Assembly (NCBI GenBank): GCA_009777775.1
Contig: WRLE01000006.1
Span: 1 to 64,000, forward strand
Source of the DNA: Oscillospiraceae bacterium
GTDB taxonomy: Bacteria; Bacillota; Clostridia; Oscillospirales; Oscillospiraceae
DNA: 64,000 nt
Reading direction: 5' to 3'
Shown here: positions 16,946 to 25,113 of the stretch, in pieces
Layout of the letters: the number at the start of each line of letters is the position of its first letter
Position numbering within the stretch: the first letter of the stretch is position 1
Made by a program: the position numbers and the translations under genes
Notes under the pieces: model-generated
What the model was told of the DNA's origin: nothing
The model's input: the letters and a program-made list of their open reading frames with translations, nothing else
Database searches by the model: none

Positions 16946-19594
16946 TCAATTTGCCACTGCATCCGTGACAAGTTTTTCAACAGCTTCTAAAGCTTCTTTG
17001 AGCTTGTTAATGTCTTTTCCGCCTCCCATGGCAAACTCAGGTCTTCCTCCACCGGAACCACCGCAGATCTTTGAAACTTCACGTATTAAGTCTCCGGCTT
17101 TGACTCCCTTTTCCACAGCTTTTTTACCACAAGTTGCCATTATGGTGATTTTATCATCTTGCACGGTGGCTAAAACTGCAACTATACCGGATTCGTTGTC
17201 TCTGAGTACATCCTCGATTAGTCGCAATTTATCGGTATCCACTTCCACATCCTCTATTAACATGGAAATCACCCTCAACTCTCCAATGCTTCTGGCAGCT
17301 GTCATAATCCGTGCCGCATCGGAGCGGGATTCCCTTTGTATGGCGGCATCGAGCTTTGAACGTACTTCCCGAAATGCCGACAAGTTTTGCTCTACTTTAG
17401 CAGCCAATTCATCCGCTGTTCCCGCCTTTAGAATCGAAGACAAAACAGATAGTTGCTCCCTTGCAACAGTGAGCGCATCTAAGGTTGCTGCCCCAGTCAT
17501 TGCTTCAATGCGGCGCGTTCCCGCTGCAACTGAAAACTCTGATGTGATTGCAAAGGTCCCAGCTTTGGCTGTATTATCCAGATGGGTTCCACCGCAAAAC
17601 TCGATTGAATATTTCCCACCCATACTTATAACTCTCACCACATCACCGTATTTTTCACCAAAAAGTGCCACTGCACCCAATTCCCTTGCTTCTTCCAAGG
17701 GCATTTCCTGGGCTGTAACAGTCATTCCCTCCAAGATAGCTTCATTGACACGTCGCTCAATTGCCGTGAGTTCTTCCTTGGTGAGTGCGGTAAAGTGCGT
17801 GAAGTCAAATCTCAACTTGTCTGGTTCCACCAGAGAGCCAGCTTGTTTCACATGGTCGCCCAATACAGATGCAAGGGCTTCATGGAGTAAATGGGTAGCT
17901 GAATGGGCTCTCATTATCCCACGACGACGGGTTTCATCAATGGCTGCTTCCACATTGTCATCTACATTTAGTGTACCCTTTCGCATTATACCATGATGGA
18001 GGTATTTCCCCGAACTATTTTGGGAAACCCCTTGCACATCAAAGAATGCATCATTTGTGAAAATAGTTCCATAATCCGACGATTGCCCACCCATTTCTGC
18101 GTAAAATGGAGTCTTGTCTAGGACAATGGCTCCCTCATCACCTTCTCGCATGGATGAAGCCAATTCCCCTTGGGTGATAATTGCCAGCACTTTGCTAGTA
18201 TCTTGATGGTTTACATAACCCGTAAACTGCGTGGGCGTATGATCTAAACCCAAGTCAATCCCTGCCCAAGCAAGGTCGCCAAGAGCTTCCCGAGCCGTTC
18301 TTGCTCGAAGTCGCTGCTCTTCCATATGCTCATCAAAGGAGCTCAGGTCTGCTTCCATATCATTCTCGCTTAAAATTTCCACAGTTAAGTCAATGGGAAA
18401 GCCAAAGGTATCGTAAAGCCTAAAAGTATCGGCTCCTGAAAGTATTTTTTCATTTTTTTCGTTATATTCCTTAATCATGCCATTTAATATGGCAGTTCCG
18501 GAATCTATTGTCTTACCGAAGTTATCTTCTTCGATTTTAATAATGCGAGCTATGAACTCTGCTCTCTCTATCAAATCAGGATATGCGCTTTTGTTCTCTT
18601 CCACCACTGTTTCAGATAGTTCGTGTAAAAACACACCGGAAATACCCAGCAAACGACCATGCCTGGCAGCGCGTCTAAGCAATCGCCTTAAAATATATCC
18701 TCTACCTTCGTTGGAAGGTAGCACTCCATCACATATCATCATCGTTGCCGAGCGTATATGGTCTGTTATAACGCGAATGGAAATGTCGGACTTCTCATCT
18801 TCTTTATATTCCACACCGCTGATTTTGGAAATCTCGTTGATGATGGCTATTATCGTATCCACTTCAAATATACTGCCAACTTCTTGGCAAACCACCGCAA
18901 GCCGCTCCAGACCCATGCCTGTGTCTATATTCTTTTGACTCAATTCGGAATAATTTCCATTGCCATCATTGTCGAATTGGGTGAAAACATTATTCCATAT
19001 CTCGATGTATCTATCACAGTCGCAGCCTGGCGCACAATCAGGATCGCCGCAGCCGAACTCCTCTCCCCTATCGAAATAGACTTCGGAGCATGGCCCACAG
19101 GGTCCTGAACCCACATCCCAAAAGTTGTCATCCCTACCCAATCGAACAATTCGATTGGCGGGTACATTGATATGGTTTTCCCATATATCATATGCTTCAT
19201 CATCATCTTCAAATACAGAGGGGTACAGCAATTCTGGTTCCAATCCCAATCTATCGGTGAGAAATTCCCAGCACCATTCGATGGCTTCTTTTTTAAAGTA
19301 ATCGCCGAATGAAAAGTTGCCAAGCATCTCGAAATAGGTGCCATGTCTCGCTGTTTTGCCCACATTTTCGATATCGCCGGTACGTATGCATTTCTGGCAG
19401 GTGCATACGCGCTTCCTTGGAGGATCCTGCTCTCCGGTGAACCATGTTTTCATGGGTGCCATTCCAGAGTTAATAAGCAGAAGCGATGGGTCATTTTGCG
19501 GGATAAGTGAGTAACTCCCAAGCCGTAAATGCCCTTTCTCTTCAAAGAAAGACAAAAACAGTTCACGAAGTTCGTTTAGTCCATAAAATTTCAT
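16946..19594 (-). CDS. alaS: Alanyl-tRNA synthetase
   Basis: An 882-residue, full-length class II AlaRS. The catalytic domain begins MKFYGLNELRELFLSFF with INSGMAPMKTWF and RHGTYFEMLGNFSFGDYF. The editing domain has the zinc-binding HSATHLLHEAL and IEFCGGTHL. A C-terminal DHHA1/C-Ala region follows (GKKAVEKGVKAGDLIREV, CGGSGGGRPEFAMGGG). It charges tRNA-Ala and clears Ser/Gly mischarging. No T-box leader is seen upstream. It heads the run into hinT-asp23-fakA. A long open frame on the opposite strand (16887-17996) is a shadow. Confidence 0.97.
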   Translation of the reverse strand: MKFYGLNELRELFLSFFEEKGHLRLGSYSLIPQNDPSLLLINSGMAPMKTWFTGEQDPPRKRVCTCQKCIRTGDIENVGKTARHGTYFEMLGNFSFGDYFKKEAIEWCWEFLTDRLGLEPELLYPSVFEDDDEAYDIWENHINVPANRIVRLGRDDNFWDVGSGPCGPCSEVYFDRGEEFGCGDPDCAPGCDCDRYIEIWNNVFTQFDNDGNGNYSELSQKNIDTGMGLERLAVVCQEVGSIFEVDTIIAIINEISKISGVEYKEDEKSDISIRVITDHIRSATMMICDGVLPSNEGRGYILRRLLRRAARHGRLLGISGVFLHELSETVVEENKSAYPDLIERAEFIARIIKIEEDNFGKTIDSGTAILNGMIKEYNEKNEKILSGADTFRLYDTFGFPIDLTVEILSENDMEADLSSFDEHMEEQRLRARTAREALGDLAWAGIDLGLDHTPTQFTGYVNHQDTSKVLAIITQGELASSMREGDEGAIVLDKTPFYAEMGGQSSDYGTIFTNDAFFDVQGVSQNSSGKYLHHGIMRKGTLNVDDNVEAAIDETRRRGIMRAHSATHLLHEALASVLGDHVKQAGSLVEPDKLRFDFTHFTALTKEELTAIERRVNEAILEGMTVTAQEMPLEEARELGAVALFGEKYGDVVRVISMGGKYSIEFCGGTHLDNTAKAGTFAITSEFSVAAGTRRIEAMTGAATLDALTVAREQLSVLSSILKAGTADELAAKVEQNLSAFREVRSKLDAAIQRESRSDAARIMTAARSIGELRVISMLIEDVEVDTDKLRLIEDVLRDNESGIVAVLATVQDDKITIMATCGKKAVEKGVKAGDLIREVSKICGGSGGGRPEFAMGGGKDINKLKEALEAVEKLVTDAVAN

Positions 19595-19659
19595 TTTTTA
19601 CTCCTCCATAAATACTGATTTTATAGTGGAGCAGGGCAGTTGTCAAACATTTTTTTAAA

Positions 19660-19702
19660 AAAGCAAACCGCTTTCTCCCATTTGGTTAAAGCAGTTTGCA
19701 TA
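19660..19702 (-). terminator. Terminator after acpP
   Basis: GCAAACCGCTTT and AAAGCAGTTTGC (about 19663-19699) form a stem with one mismatch, next to an A-run that reads as a U-run on the minus strand (AAAAAAGC at 19656 onward). It separates acpP from alaS. Confidence 0.7.
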
Positions 19703-19734
19703 TTGGCTTTATTATCAATGCCGATGAGATTTTG

Positions 19735-19968
19735 CTACGCAACGATCATAGCTTCAATATAGTCGGCAATTTCTCCCATGGTTTTGTGTTCAAAAACTGA
19801 ATCGTCTTCTACAGTAATCCCATATTCCTCTTCCAGTTCAATGATAAGTTCCACTAAATCAAGGGAATCAGCTCCCAAATCGTTCATTATATCGGTGTCT
19901 CTGTTTATTTCATCAGGGTCGATATCGAATTGCTCCGCTAGAGCTTCCCGCATTTTTTCGAATACCAT
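19735..19968 (-). CDS. acpP: Acyl carrier protein
   Basis: A 77-residue acidic protein with the phosphopantetheine site GADSLDLVELI (Ser about residue 37) and the family pattern VFEKMREALAEQFDIDPDEI...DTDIMNDLG. It carries acyl chains in fatty-acid synthesis. It stands alone here, between khpB and alaS, without plsX, fabF or rnc, which are usual neighbours. Confidence 0.95.
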   Translation of the reverse strand: MVFEKMREALAEQFDIDPDEINRDTDIMNDLGADSLDLVELIIELEEEYGITVEDDSVFEHKTMGEIADYIEAMIVA

Positions 19969-20035
19969 ATTAGTCTCCTTGTAATCATGCTCCCATAAAA
20001 ACTATGTGTAATTTATTGAACCGTCTGCCAATTAA

Positions 20036-20884
20036 CTAGCTCCATTCCCGATGTCTCGGTTGTTGCTGCTGACTATTGGAAGAAGCTTCGTTTTCATCAT
20101 TGCGGCTTACATTGCTGTCGCTAGTATTTTGGTTCTGATTACGGTTATCATAGCTTCTGTTGTCATTACTACGGCTATTGTTATTGTTGTTGCTTCTATT
20201 GTTGTTTCTGTTATCAGGTCTATCACTACTTCTGCCATCGTTTTCCCTAGCTTCACCATTACGGCTGTATGCAACCACAATGCGCCTGTTGGGTTCGGCA
20301 CCCACCGAATAAGTGGAAATGTTTTCATAGCTTTGTAATGCGGAATGTATCACATGGCGCTCATAGGCGTTCATAGGATCTAGGGTCATGTTTCGACGAT
20401 ACTTCATTACCCTTCCAGCTGTTCTAGTGGCTAGATTTTCCAAAGTCTCATTTCGACGCTGCCTATAGTTTTCTGCATCAATGTTCACCCTGGTACGGTC
20501 GGCACCAGTTCTATTTAAGGAATAGTTTGCCAAATGCTGAATAGCATCCAAGGTTTCGCCCCTACGACCTATGAGTGCACCAGGCTCACTGGCTCTGATG
20601 ACCACATCAACGGAGCCTTCGCCTTCGCCTATTTCCATGGTCGCTTCGACACCCATTCTTTCAAACAGCCCCGATAAAAAGTTTTCCACTTGAGCCGCGG
20701 TATTGTCCTTTTCTTCATACATCACCCTTACAATCGCTGGAGTGTTCTTTAAACCGAGAAAGCCCGATTTTGCTCGCTCAATTATTTCAACTGAAACATC
20801 ATCTCTGGTTAAATTTAGTTGTTCTAGGGCTGATTCTATCGCTTCATCTTCTGTCTTTCCTGATACTTCGATTGTTTTCGTCAA
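20036..20884 (-). CDS. khpB: RNA-binding protein KhpB (Jag/SpoIIIJ-associated)
   Basis: A 282-residue protein. A Jag_N domain (residues 1-50: KTIEVSGKTEDEAIESALEQ), a KH domain (about 70-145, with IRASEPGALIGRRGETLDAI) and an R3H domain (about 146-208, ending RRIVVAYSR) occur in the usual order. The last 70 or so residues are a low-complexity tail rich in Asn, Ser, Arg, Asp and Gln. KhpB with KhpA binds RNA and affects cell division in other Bacillota. It follows yidC by 26 bases, the conserved spoIIIJ-jag pairing. The Asn-rich tail is odd. Confidence 0.93.
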   Translation of the reverse strand: MTKTIEVSGKTEDEAIESALEQLNLTRDDVSVEIIERAKSGFLGLKNTPAIVRVMYEEKDNTAAQVENFLSGLFERMGVEATMEIGEGEGSVDVVIRASEPGALIGRRGETLDAIQHLANYSLNRTGADRTRVNIDAENYRQRRNETLENLATRTAGRVMKYRRNMTLDPMNAYERHVIHSALQSYENISTYSVGAEPNRRIVVAYSRNGEARENDGRSSDRPDNRNNNRSNNNNNSRSNDNRSYDNRNQNQNTSDSNVSRNDENEASSNSQQQQPRHREWS

Positions 20885-20910
20885 TTTCTTTCCTCCTTTA
20901 ACCTCATCGG

Positions 20911-22233
20911 TTAATTTTCTTCGTTATCATCCTTATCATCAAATTCATCTTCGTATTCATCATCTTCATCGTAGGCGTATCTATCTGGATCATATGCTCG
21001 TCCCCGGGCATAACGCCTGTCGCTTACTCTGCCTGGTTCGGGTACAGGCTCTGAGGGTGGTTCGTTTCTTCTCGCCCACTCCACCGACCTGCCGATTTGT
21101 TCTTGTTTTTCGTTTGCTTGAATTTTGCGTTTTGATGTGTTTCGGTTTCTCGCTGCGATTCCTTCTGCTTTTCTCCGCTCCGTTTCCAATCGTTTTGCTT
21201 CCAGCTCTGCGGCTCTTTCTTCCCTGGCAGCAATTCTAACAAGCTCCTCTTCATCCACAATCTTTGTATAAACTTTGGTCAAAATAACATCCTGTATCAC
21301 TTGAAACAATGTACTTATTGTCCAATAAAACCCGAGAGCAGCAGGAAAAGTAAAACTAAAAACCACCGACATCAGCGGCATTACCTTAAACATTGTATTC
21401 ATGGAACTAGTTTGATCTCCACCAGCTGCCTGGGGTGTCAGTTTTTGAGTAATCGCTGTTGATAGATATTGCGATCCTGCTGATAAAAAAGGAATGAGAA
21501 AGAGAACAAAACCAGCAATCCATGTTCCATACAAAGCTCTGTTGGGATTCCAAAGATAGTCCCATTGAGGTTGGTGTCCAAGATTAATGTTATTGAAAAA
21601 GCCAAAATTTATTGCTTGCAATTTTGGACTAATGTGCAAAAATTGGTTGAGATTTGCCGTTATTGTCATGGTTTGGGTAATTTGTATGTGGGCACTCAAT
21701 CTTCCAGGGTCGAAATTTAATCCTGTTAATATAGTCGAAAAATATGTCACAAATTGCTTTGCGGTATGGGGTATGAAGCTGGCATTGCCAAATTGCGCTC
21801 CGATTGTCTGGAACAAATGGCTAACTCTGTCCCTATTTTGAAATATGTTGCTTATGATAGCATATTCTTCTTGAGAAAGCCCCATCATCATGGTTATGGG
21901 TTGGCTGACAACACGAATAAAAGCTATGAGTATAGGTAGAGGAATGAATGCCCAGATACATCCGGATGCAGGGCTAATGCCTTCTTCCTTATATAGCTTC
22001 ATCGTCTCTTCTTGCAGTTTGTTTTGGTTCGCTCCATGCTTTCTTTTTAAATCATCGAGCAATGGTTTGAGTTTCGTTTGCTGAAGCTGACCACGCTTCG
22101 CTTTCATTTGAAATGGCAAAAGCACAAGTTTAATAATCAAGGTGATTAGAATAATGGCAACACCGTAATTATTAACATAATTATATATTATCATTAACAA
22201 TAGTCCAAATGGTCTAGCTATTGCATCTAGCAT
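20911..22233 (-). CDS. yidC: Membrane protein insertase YidC/OxaA
   Basis: A 440-residue insertase of the Gram-positive type. The core shows the conserved Arg-bearing groove region near LVLLPFQMKAKRGQ, the coiled cytoplasmic loop (LLDDLKRKHGANQNKLQEET), then GCIWAFIPLPILIAFI and later VFSFTFPAALGFYW. There is no obvious lipobox at the N-terminus. The C-terminus is a long charged tail, basic then Asp/Glu-rich (DEDDEYEDEFDDKDDNEEN). It inserts membrane proteins with or without SecYEG. It follows yidD by 40 bases. Confidence 0.95.
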   Translation of the reverse strand: MLDAIARPFGLLLMIIYNYVNNYGVAIILITLIIKLVLLPFQMKAKRGQLQQTKLKPLLDDLKRKHGANQNKLQEETMKLYKEEGISPASGCIWAFIPLPILIAFIRVVSQPITMMMGLSQEEYAIISNIFQNRDRVSHLFQTIGAQFGNASFIPHTAKQFVTYFSTILTGLNFDPGRLSAHIQITQTMTITANLNQFLHISPKLQAINFGFFNNINLGHQPQWDYLWNPNRALYGTWIAGFVLFLIPFLSAGSQYLSTAITQKLTPQAAGGDQTSSMNTMFKVMPLMSVVFSFTFPAALGFYWTISTLFQVIQDVILTKVYTKIVDEEELVRIAAREERAAELEAKRLETERRKAEGIAARNRNTSKRKIQANEKQEQIGRSVEWARRNEPPSEPVPEPGRVSDRRYARGRAYDPDRYAYDEDDEYEDEFDDKDDNEEN

Positions 22234-22273
22234 ACAAACTAACTCCTTTATGCAGCATTATCATGCAGCAAAA

Positions 22274-22483
22274 TTATGGAACCGGGTCATATCCGCTCTT
22301 AGAAAAGGGATTGCAACGAAGCAATCTACGAAGTGCCATAAATCCACCTTTGAGAGCACCGTATTTTTCAAGGGCTTCCAAAGCATATGCCGAACAGCTG
22401 GGAGAATATCTGCAATTTGGAGCAGACATTGGAGAAATACGTTTCCTATAAAACTTCACTATAGAGATGAGAATTCGCTTCAT
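22274..22483 (-). CDS. yidD: Membrane protein insertion efficiency factor YidD
   Basis: A 69-residue protein with the YidD signature: [48 protein letters not shown]. It is thought to aid YidC-dependent insertion. Its start overlaps the rnpA stop by 4 bases. Confidence 0.96.
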   Translation of the reverse strand: MKRILISIVKFYRKRISPMSAPNCRYSPSCSAYALEALEKYGALKGGFMALRRLLRCNPFSKSGYDPVP

Positions 22484-22863
22484 ATGACAGCTACCTCATT
22501 ACTGCTCCCTCTCCCTGATTTGGGAGAGGGGTTGAGTATGCTTAACTTCTCCATCAGCGATAACACAGACTTTTCTATCTCCTGAAATGTCGCATATCGG
22601 CTCTTTACCCTTGCAACAACGATTATGTCGTAGCCTTTTTTCATTTGCTCCTCGTTGATTCTGTATATCTCTTTTAGTCGTCGGCGGATACGATTACGAA
22701 TAACAGCACCGCCGATTTTTGTGCTGACTGTTATACCCAGGCGATTTTCCTGGGTATTATTTCGTCTGCAATAAACAACAGCATATGAAGAGACTTCACT
22801 TTTCCCCCTGTTGTATAGCCTTCGAAACTCATGGTTCTTTTTTAGGGAAGTTGTAAATTTCAA
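22480..22863 (-). CDS. rnpA: Ribonuclease P protein component
   Basis: An RnpA protein with [15 protein letters not shown], the conserved basic motif [13 protein letters not shown] and [10 protein letters not shown]. The start is set at a TTG at 22863 (giving the typical M-KFTTSL N-terminus, with GGGGAG upstream). An ATG at 22881 would add six residues and cannot be excluded. It is the protein cofactor of RNase P for tRNA 5' processing. The C-terminal extension, about 20 residues after the core, is longer than usual. Confidence 0.93.
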   Translation of the reverse strand: MKFTTSLKKNHEFRRLYNRGKSEVSSYAVVYCRRNNTQENRLGITVSTKIGGAVIRNRIRRRLKEIYRINEEQMKKGYDIIVVARVKSRYATFQEIEKSVLSLMEKLSILNPSPKSGRGSSNEVAVI

Positions 22864-22942
22864 AGACCCCACTCCCCACATTGAAATACGGAGTATTCAT
22901 GTTTCGTTTTGTTTGGCAAGCTACTTGGCAAGCAAAAATTAA

Positions 22943-23077
22943 CTAAGCCGAAAGCTTCGCTCTACCTTTTGCTCTTCTTCTCGCTAGGACCTTGCGCCCG
23001 TTTCTATCAGACATTCTTTTCCGAAATCCATGAACTTTAGAACGATGTCTTTTCTTTGGTTGATATGTTCTGTACAT
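22943..23077 (-). CDS. rpmH: 50S ribosomal protein L34
   Basis: A 44-residue, very basic protein. Translating the minus strand from the ATG at 23077 gives [20 protein letters not shown] and, further on, [19 protein letters not shown], ending KLSA at a TAG (22943-22945). This is the standard L34 sequence. GGAGG lies just upstream of the start. It is first in the rpmH-rnpA-yidD-yidC-khpB block. dnaA, its usual divergent neighbour, is missing and Rhs scars lie there instead. Confidence 0.97.
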   Translation of the reverse strand: MYRTYQPKKRHRSKVHGFRKRMSDRNGRKVLARRRAKGRAKLSA

Positions 23078-23227
23078 TACTGCACCTCCTTGCTTCTTTG
23101 TACACGATGTACACGGTTATACGGTATTAAATTATATAACACCGCCACACACCCTGTCAACCACGATTCTCGTTATTTATGTGTTAAGTGTGCAAAGCAA
23201 TAAAGCAACCAGTACTATCATAACCAA

Positions 23228-23256
23228 ACAAGAGGTGCGAATTTCGCACCTCTTGT
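23228..23256. terminator. Perfect hairpin, terminator-like
   Basis: ACAAGAGGTGCGAA pairs perfectly with TTCGCACCTCTTGT around a single base. TTTT follows within six bases on the plus strand. It lies upstream of rpmH and may close off transcription from the right. Apart from it, 23078-23361 shows no gene and no cluster of DnaA boxes. Confidence 0.65.
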
Positions 23257-23361
23257 ATTTTGGAATAGATAAGCACAGTAGCGGTTCTATGTACATAAGA
23301 AACACGCTCTACTAAGCGTTTCTTTCCAACTATATGTTGCTCTCTGCCGTATACCTGTCAA

Positions 23362-23560
23362 GTCTTTGTCTCGTCATCCCAATACTCCCAGCAGTAGCGG
23401 AAGAGGTTCGCATCGTCAATGGGAGCAGTCAGCAGGTTACCAAAAGCATCGTAGCCACTGATCTCGAACGTGATTTCATCATCGTTACCGCTAGTCCCAG
23501 CTAAACAAAGTCCGAGTATTGCAAGTTCTGCTCCAGCATCCGCAATTATTGAAACCATCT
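23362..23560 (-). pseudogene. Rhs remnant with an internal deletion
   Basis: The minus strand is similar to two separate parts of the large Rhs gene: 23362-23455 matches 61590-61683 and 23456-23560 matches 61997-62105. The join falls at a copy of the short sequence AGCATCGTAG. In the intact gene this is present at both flanks as AGCGTCGTAG, so about 310 bp were lost between direct repeats. It encodes scraps such as FRYCWEYWDDETK. It has no ribosome binding site and is dead. Confidence 0.85.
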
Positions 23561-23651
23561 ATCTTATAATGATTTAGCACTTATGAGTTTGCACCCTGAT
23601 TGTTTACAAAACAAGCTAAAAAGGTTATAATACGTGCATGAGGTGAGACTG

Positions 23652-24140
23652 ATGCAGATTAATATTGTTATTGATAAATTAACCCCATGCCTTGTGGAAA
23701 TAGAAACGGGTGCGGTTCATCAAACTTCATTTTCTGTAGCAAAAGATGAAGAGCTACATAATCTTCAATCACTTGGATGGAATTTTGATTGGGCTGATGT
23801 GGATTTAGCATATTGCAATATATATAAGCTGCAGATAGAGGGCGATGAGGAAGTTCAAGGGCTTGTCGCTGCTGAAGTTGTTCGAGGAGCAGTATACATA
23901 CACCTCGCTGAAAGTGCTCCTCATAATCTACCGCCTAACAAGAAGTATGACGGTGTTGGGGGACATTTGTTTGCAATAGCCATCAAACTATCATTAGCTA
24001 TGGGATTTGGTGGATACGTATACTTTGAAGCAAAGAATCTTGAATTGGTTGAACACTATACAAACAGTTTTGGAGCGCGGTTGCTGAGGACACGAATACA
24101 TGAATATCGCATGGAAATTGACGAGGAATGCGCTCAATAA
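23652..24140 (+). CDS. GNAT-like acetyltransferase, uncertain
   Basis: The ATG at 23652 is chosen because AGGTGAG lies five bases upstream; an upstream in-frame ATG at 23634 has none. The 162-residue product has a GNAT-like plan. VQGLVAAEVVRGAVYIHLAES would be the central strands, YDGVGGHLFAIAIKLSLAMG the acetyl-CoA-binding loop and helix, and ELVEHYTNSFGARL the final part. No characterised relative is recognised. A small gene follows 34 bases downstream, forming a two-gene unit. Substrate unknown. Confidence 0.65.
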   Translation: MQINIVIDKLTPCLVEIETGAVHQTSFSVAKDEELHNLQSLGWNFDWADVDLAYCNIYKLQIEGDEEVQGLVAAEVVRGAVYIHLAESAPHNLPPNKKYDGVGGHLFAIAIKLSLAMGFGGYVYFEAKNLELVEHYTNSFGARLLRTRIHEYRMEIDEECAQ

Positions 24141-24174
24141 TTAATCGAAAAATATACTCTAGAAGGTGATTTAA

Positions 24175-24405
24175 ATGTTCGATGAGAAGCATAATGGAAA
24201 GACCTTGGACGAGGCTGCTGCAATAGCCGGAGGTTATGTTGCTTATACGCCTGGGAAAAAACTGATTATTGATTATGACTATAGGGAACTCAGTAGATAT
24301 TGTCGCGAAAGAGGTGTCGAGCCTATCGATTTACCAGAGGATGAGCTTGAAAGATTCAGAATCACCCCTCCATTAGTCTACCCCAGAGCGCAGAGAAACA
24401 CGTAG
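24175..24405 (+). CDS. Small protein paired with the GNAT-like gene
   Basis: A 76-residue protein, not recognised: FDEKHNGKTLDEAAAIAGGY, then YDYRELSRYCRERGVEPIDL and a Pro/Arg-rich end. GAAGGTGATTTAA precedes the ATG. The ordered spacing suggests co-transcription with the upstream gene. The pair could be a GNAT-type toxin-antitoxin system, but neither protein shows a clear DNA-binding domain of a known antitoxin family, so that is only a possibility. A hairpin follows 30 bases after the stop. Confidence 0.6.
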   Translation: MFDEKHNGKTLDEAAAIAGGYVAYTPGKKLIIDYDYRELSRYCRERGVEPIDLPEDELERFRITPPLVYPRAQRNT

Positions 24406-24435
24406 TAATATAAGAATAATATCCTTATAAACAAC

Positions 24436-24481
24436 AAGCGCAAACTTGTTGAGTTATCATCAACTCAGCGAGTTTGCGCTT
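24436..24481 (+). terminator. Hairpin after the GNAT-like pair
   Basis: AAGCGCAAAC and GTTTGCGCTT form the outer stem and GAGTT/AACTC an inner stem. There is no long T-run, so termination efficiency is uncertain. Confidence 0.6.
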
Positions 24482-24521
24482 ATCATTATGCTTGTAGTAT
24501 TATTACGTGCTATTGTTGTTG

Positions 24522-24560
24522 TGAACAAAGGGATGAACAAAGGGACGGTTCTTTTGTTCA
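24522..24560. repeat. Partial copy of the GGACGGTTCTTTTGTTC hairpin repeat
   Basis: GGGACGGTTCTTTTGTTCA matches the right arm of the 2559-2626 hairpin (in reverse complement), and TGAACAAA at the left can pair with TTTTGTTCA. It looks like a shortened copy. Confidence 0.6.
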
Positions 24561-24732
24561 AATACTTAGCAGATTCATTGCAAAACTCACCTGCATCAAA
24601 AACAATATTTTATGCTGCTCGTATTAATATACCTTGAAAGCTTAAGGAAAAAAATCGATTACATTGTAAATATGCACATTTTGATAATCTGTTGAGTTAT
24701 CTTCAATTTCAACCCTGTTTCGTTTGTCTCAA

Positions 24733-24770
24733 ACATATATGGTAATTGTATCAGAGTTGTCAAAGTTGAC
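24733..24770 (-). pseudogene. Minute Rhs remnant
   Basis: 22 of 23 bases at 24741-24763 match 62217-62239 of the Rhs gene, and the minus-strand frame reads DNSDTITIY where the Rhs protein has DNSDTITVY. No wider similarity is obvious. It is probably the last trace of a decayed copy; chance is less likely given the same strand and frame. Confidence 0.5.
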
Positions 24771-24774
24771 AACC

Positions 24775-25110
24775 TTTGAAGCTTTGATCTTGAAGTGGAA
24801 GATGAATTATATTCATTCCATAGTTGTAAATATACTGTGAGTATTAAATAGTTTTCACCATATTTTTCACCGTTTATCAAAGGTATGTGTATATTTATCA
24901 TTAGAATCCATTTTTATATGCATAAGATTGTTATATTATATCATAATATATTACCAAATATAAATCTGTGAAATTATCTTTGCATTATCATAAATATATG
25001 ATAAAATTACGTAGGTATTAGCCCAGAGCATTTATTTTTACCATCGAAAAAATACAAAAGCTAAACAAACTCGCATATTTCAAAGCAAAACTATCAGCAA
25101 TAATTCCGAA
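24775..25110. other. AT-rich stretch without recognised genes
   Basis: Very AT-rich sequence with no convincing open frame, ribosome binding site or RNA structure. An 80-codon open frame on the minus strand (24659-24901) overlaps the Rhs trace and is not considered a gene. Confidence 0.5.
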
Positions 25111-25113
25111 AGG

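Noticed and set aside
16887-17996. 369-codon open frame opposite alaS
   Set aside because: It is entirely antisense to alaS apart from its first bases, has Ser/Ala-rich shadow composition and no ribosome binding site.
23078-23361. Replication origin next to rpmH
   Set aside because: No dnaA gene and no cluster of TTATCCACA-like boxes; only a terminator-like hairpin.
24659-24901. 80-codon minus-strand gene
   Set aside because: AT-rich, no family features, and overlaps an Rhs trace in another frame.
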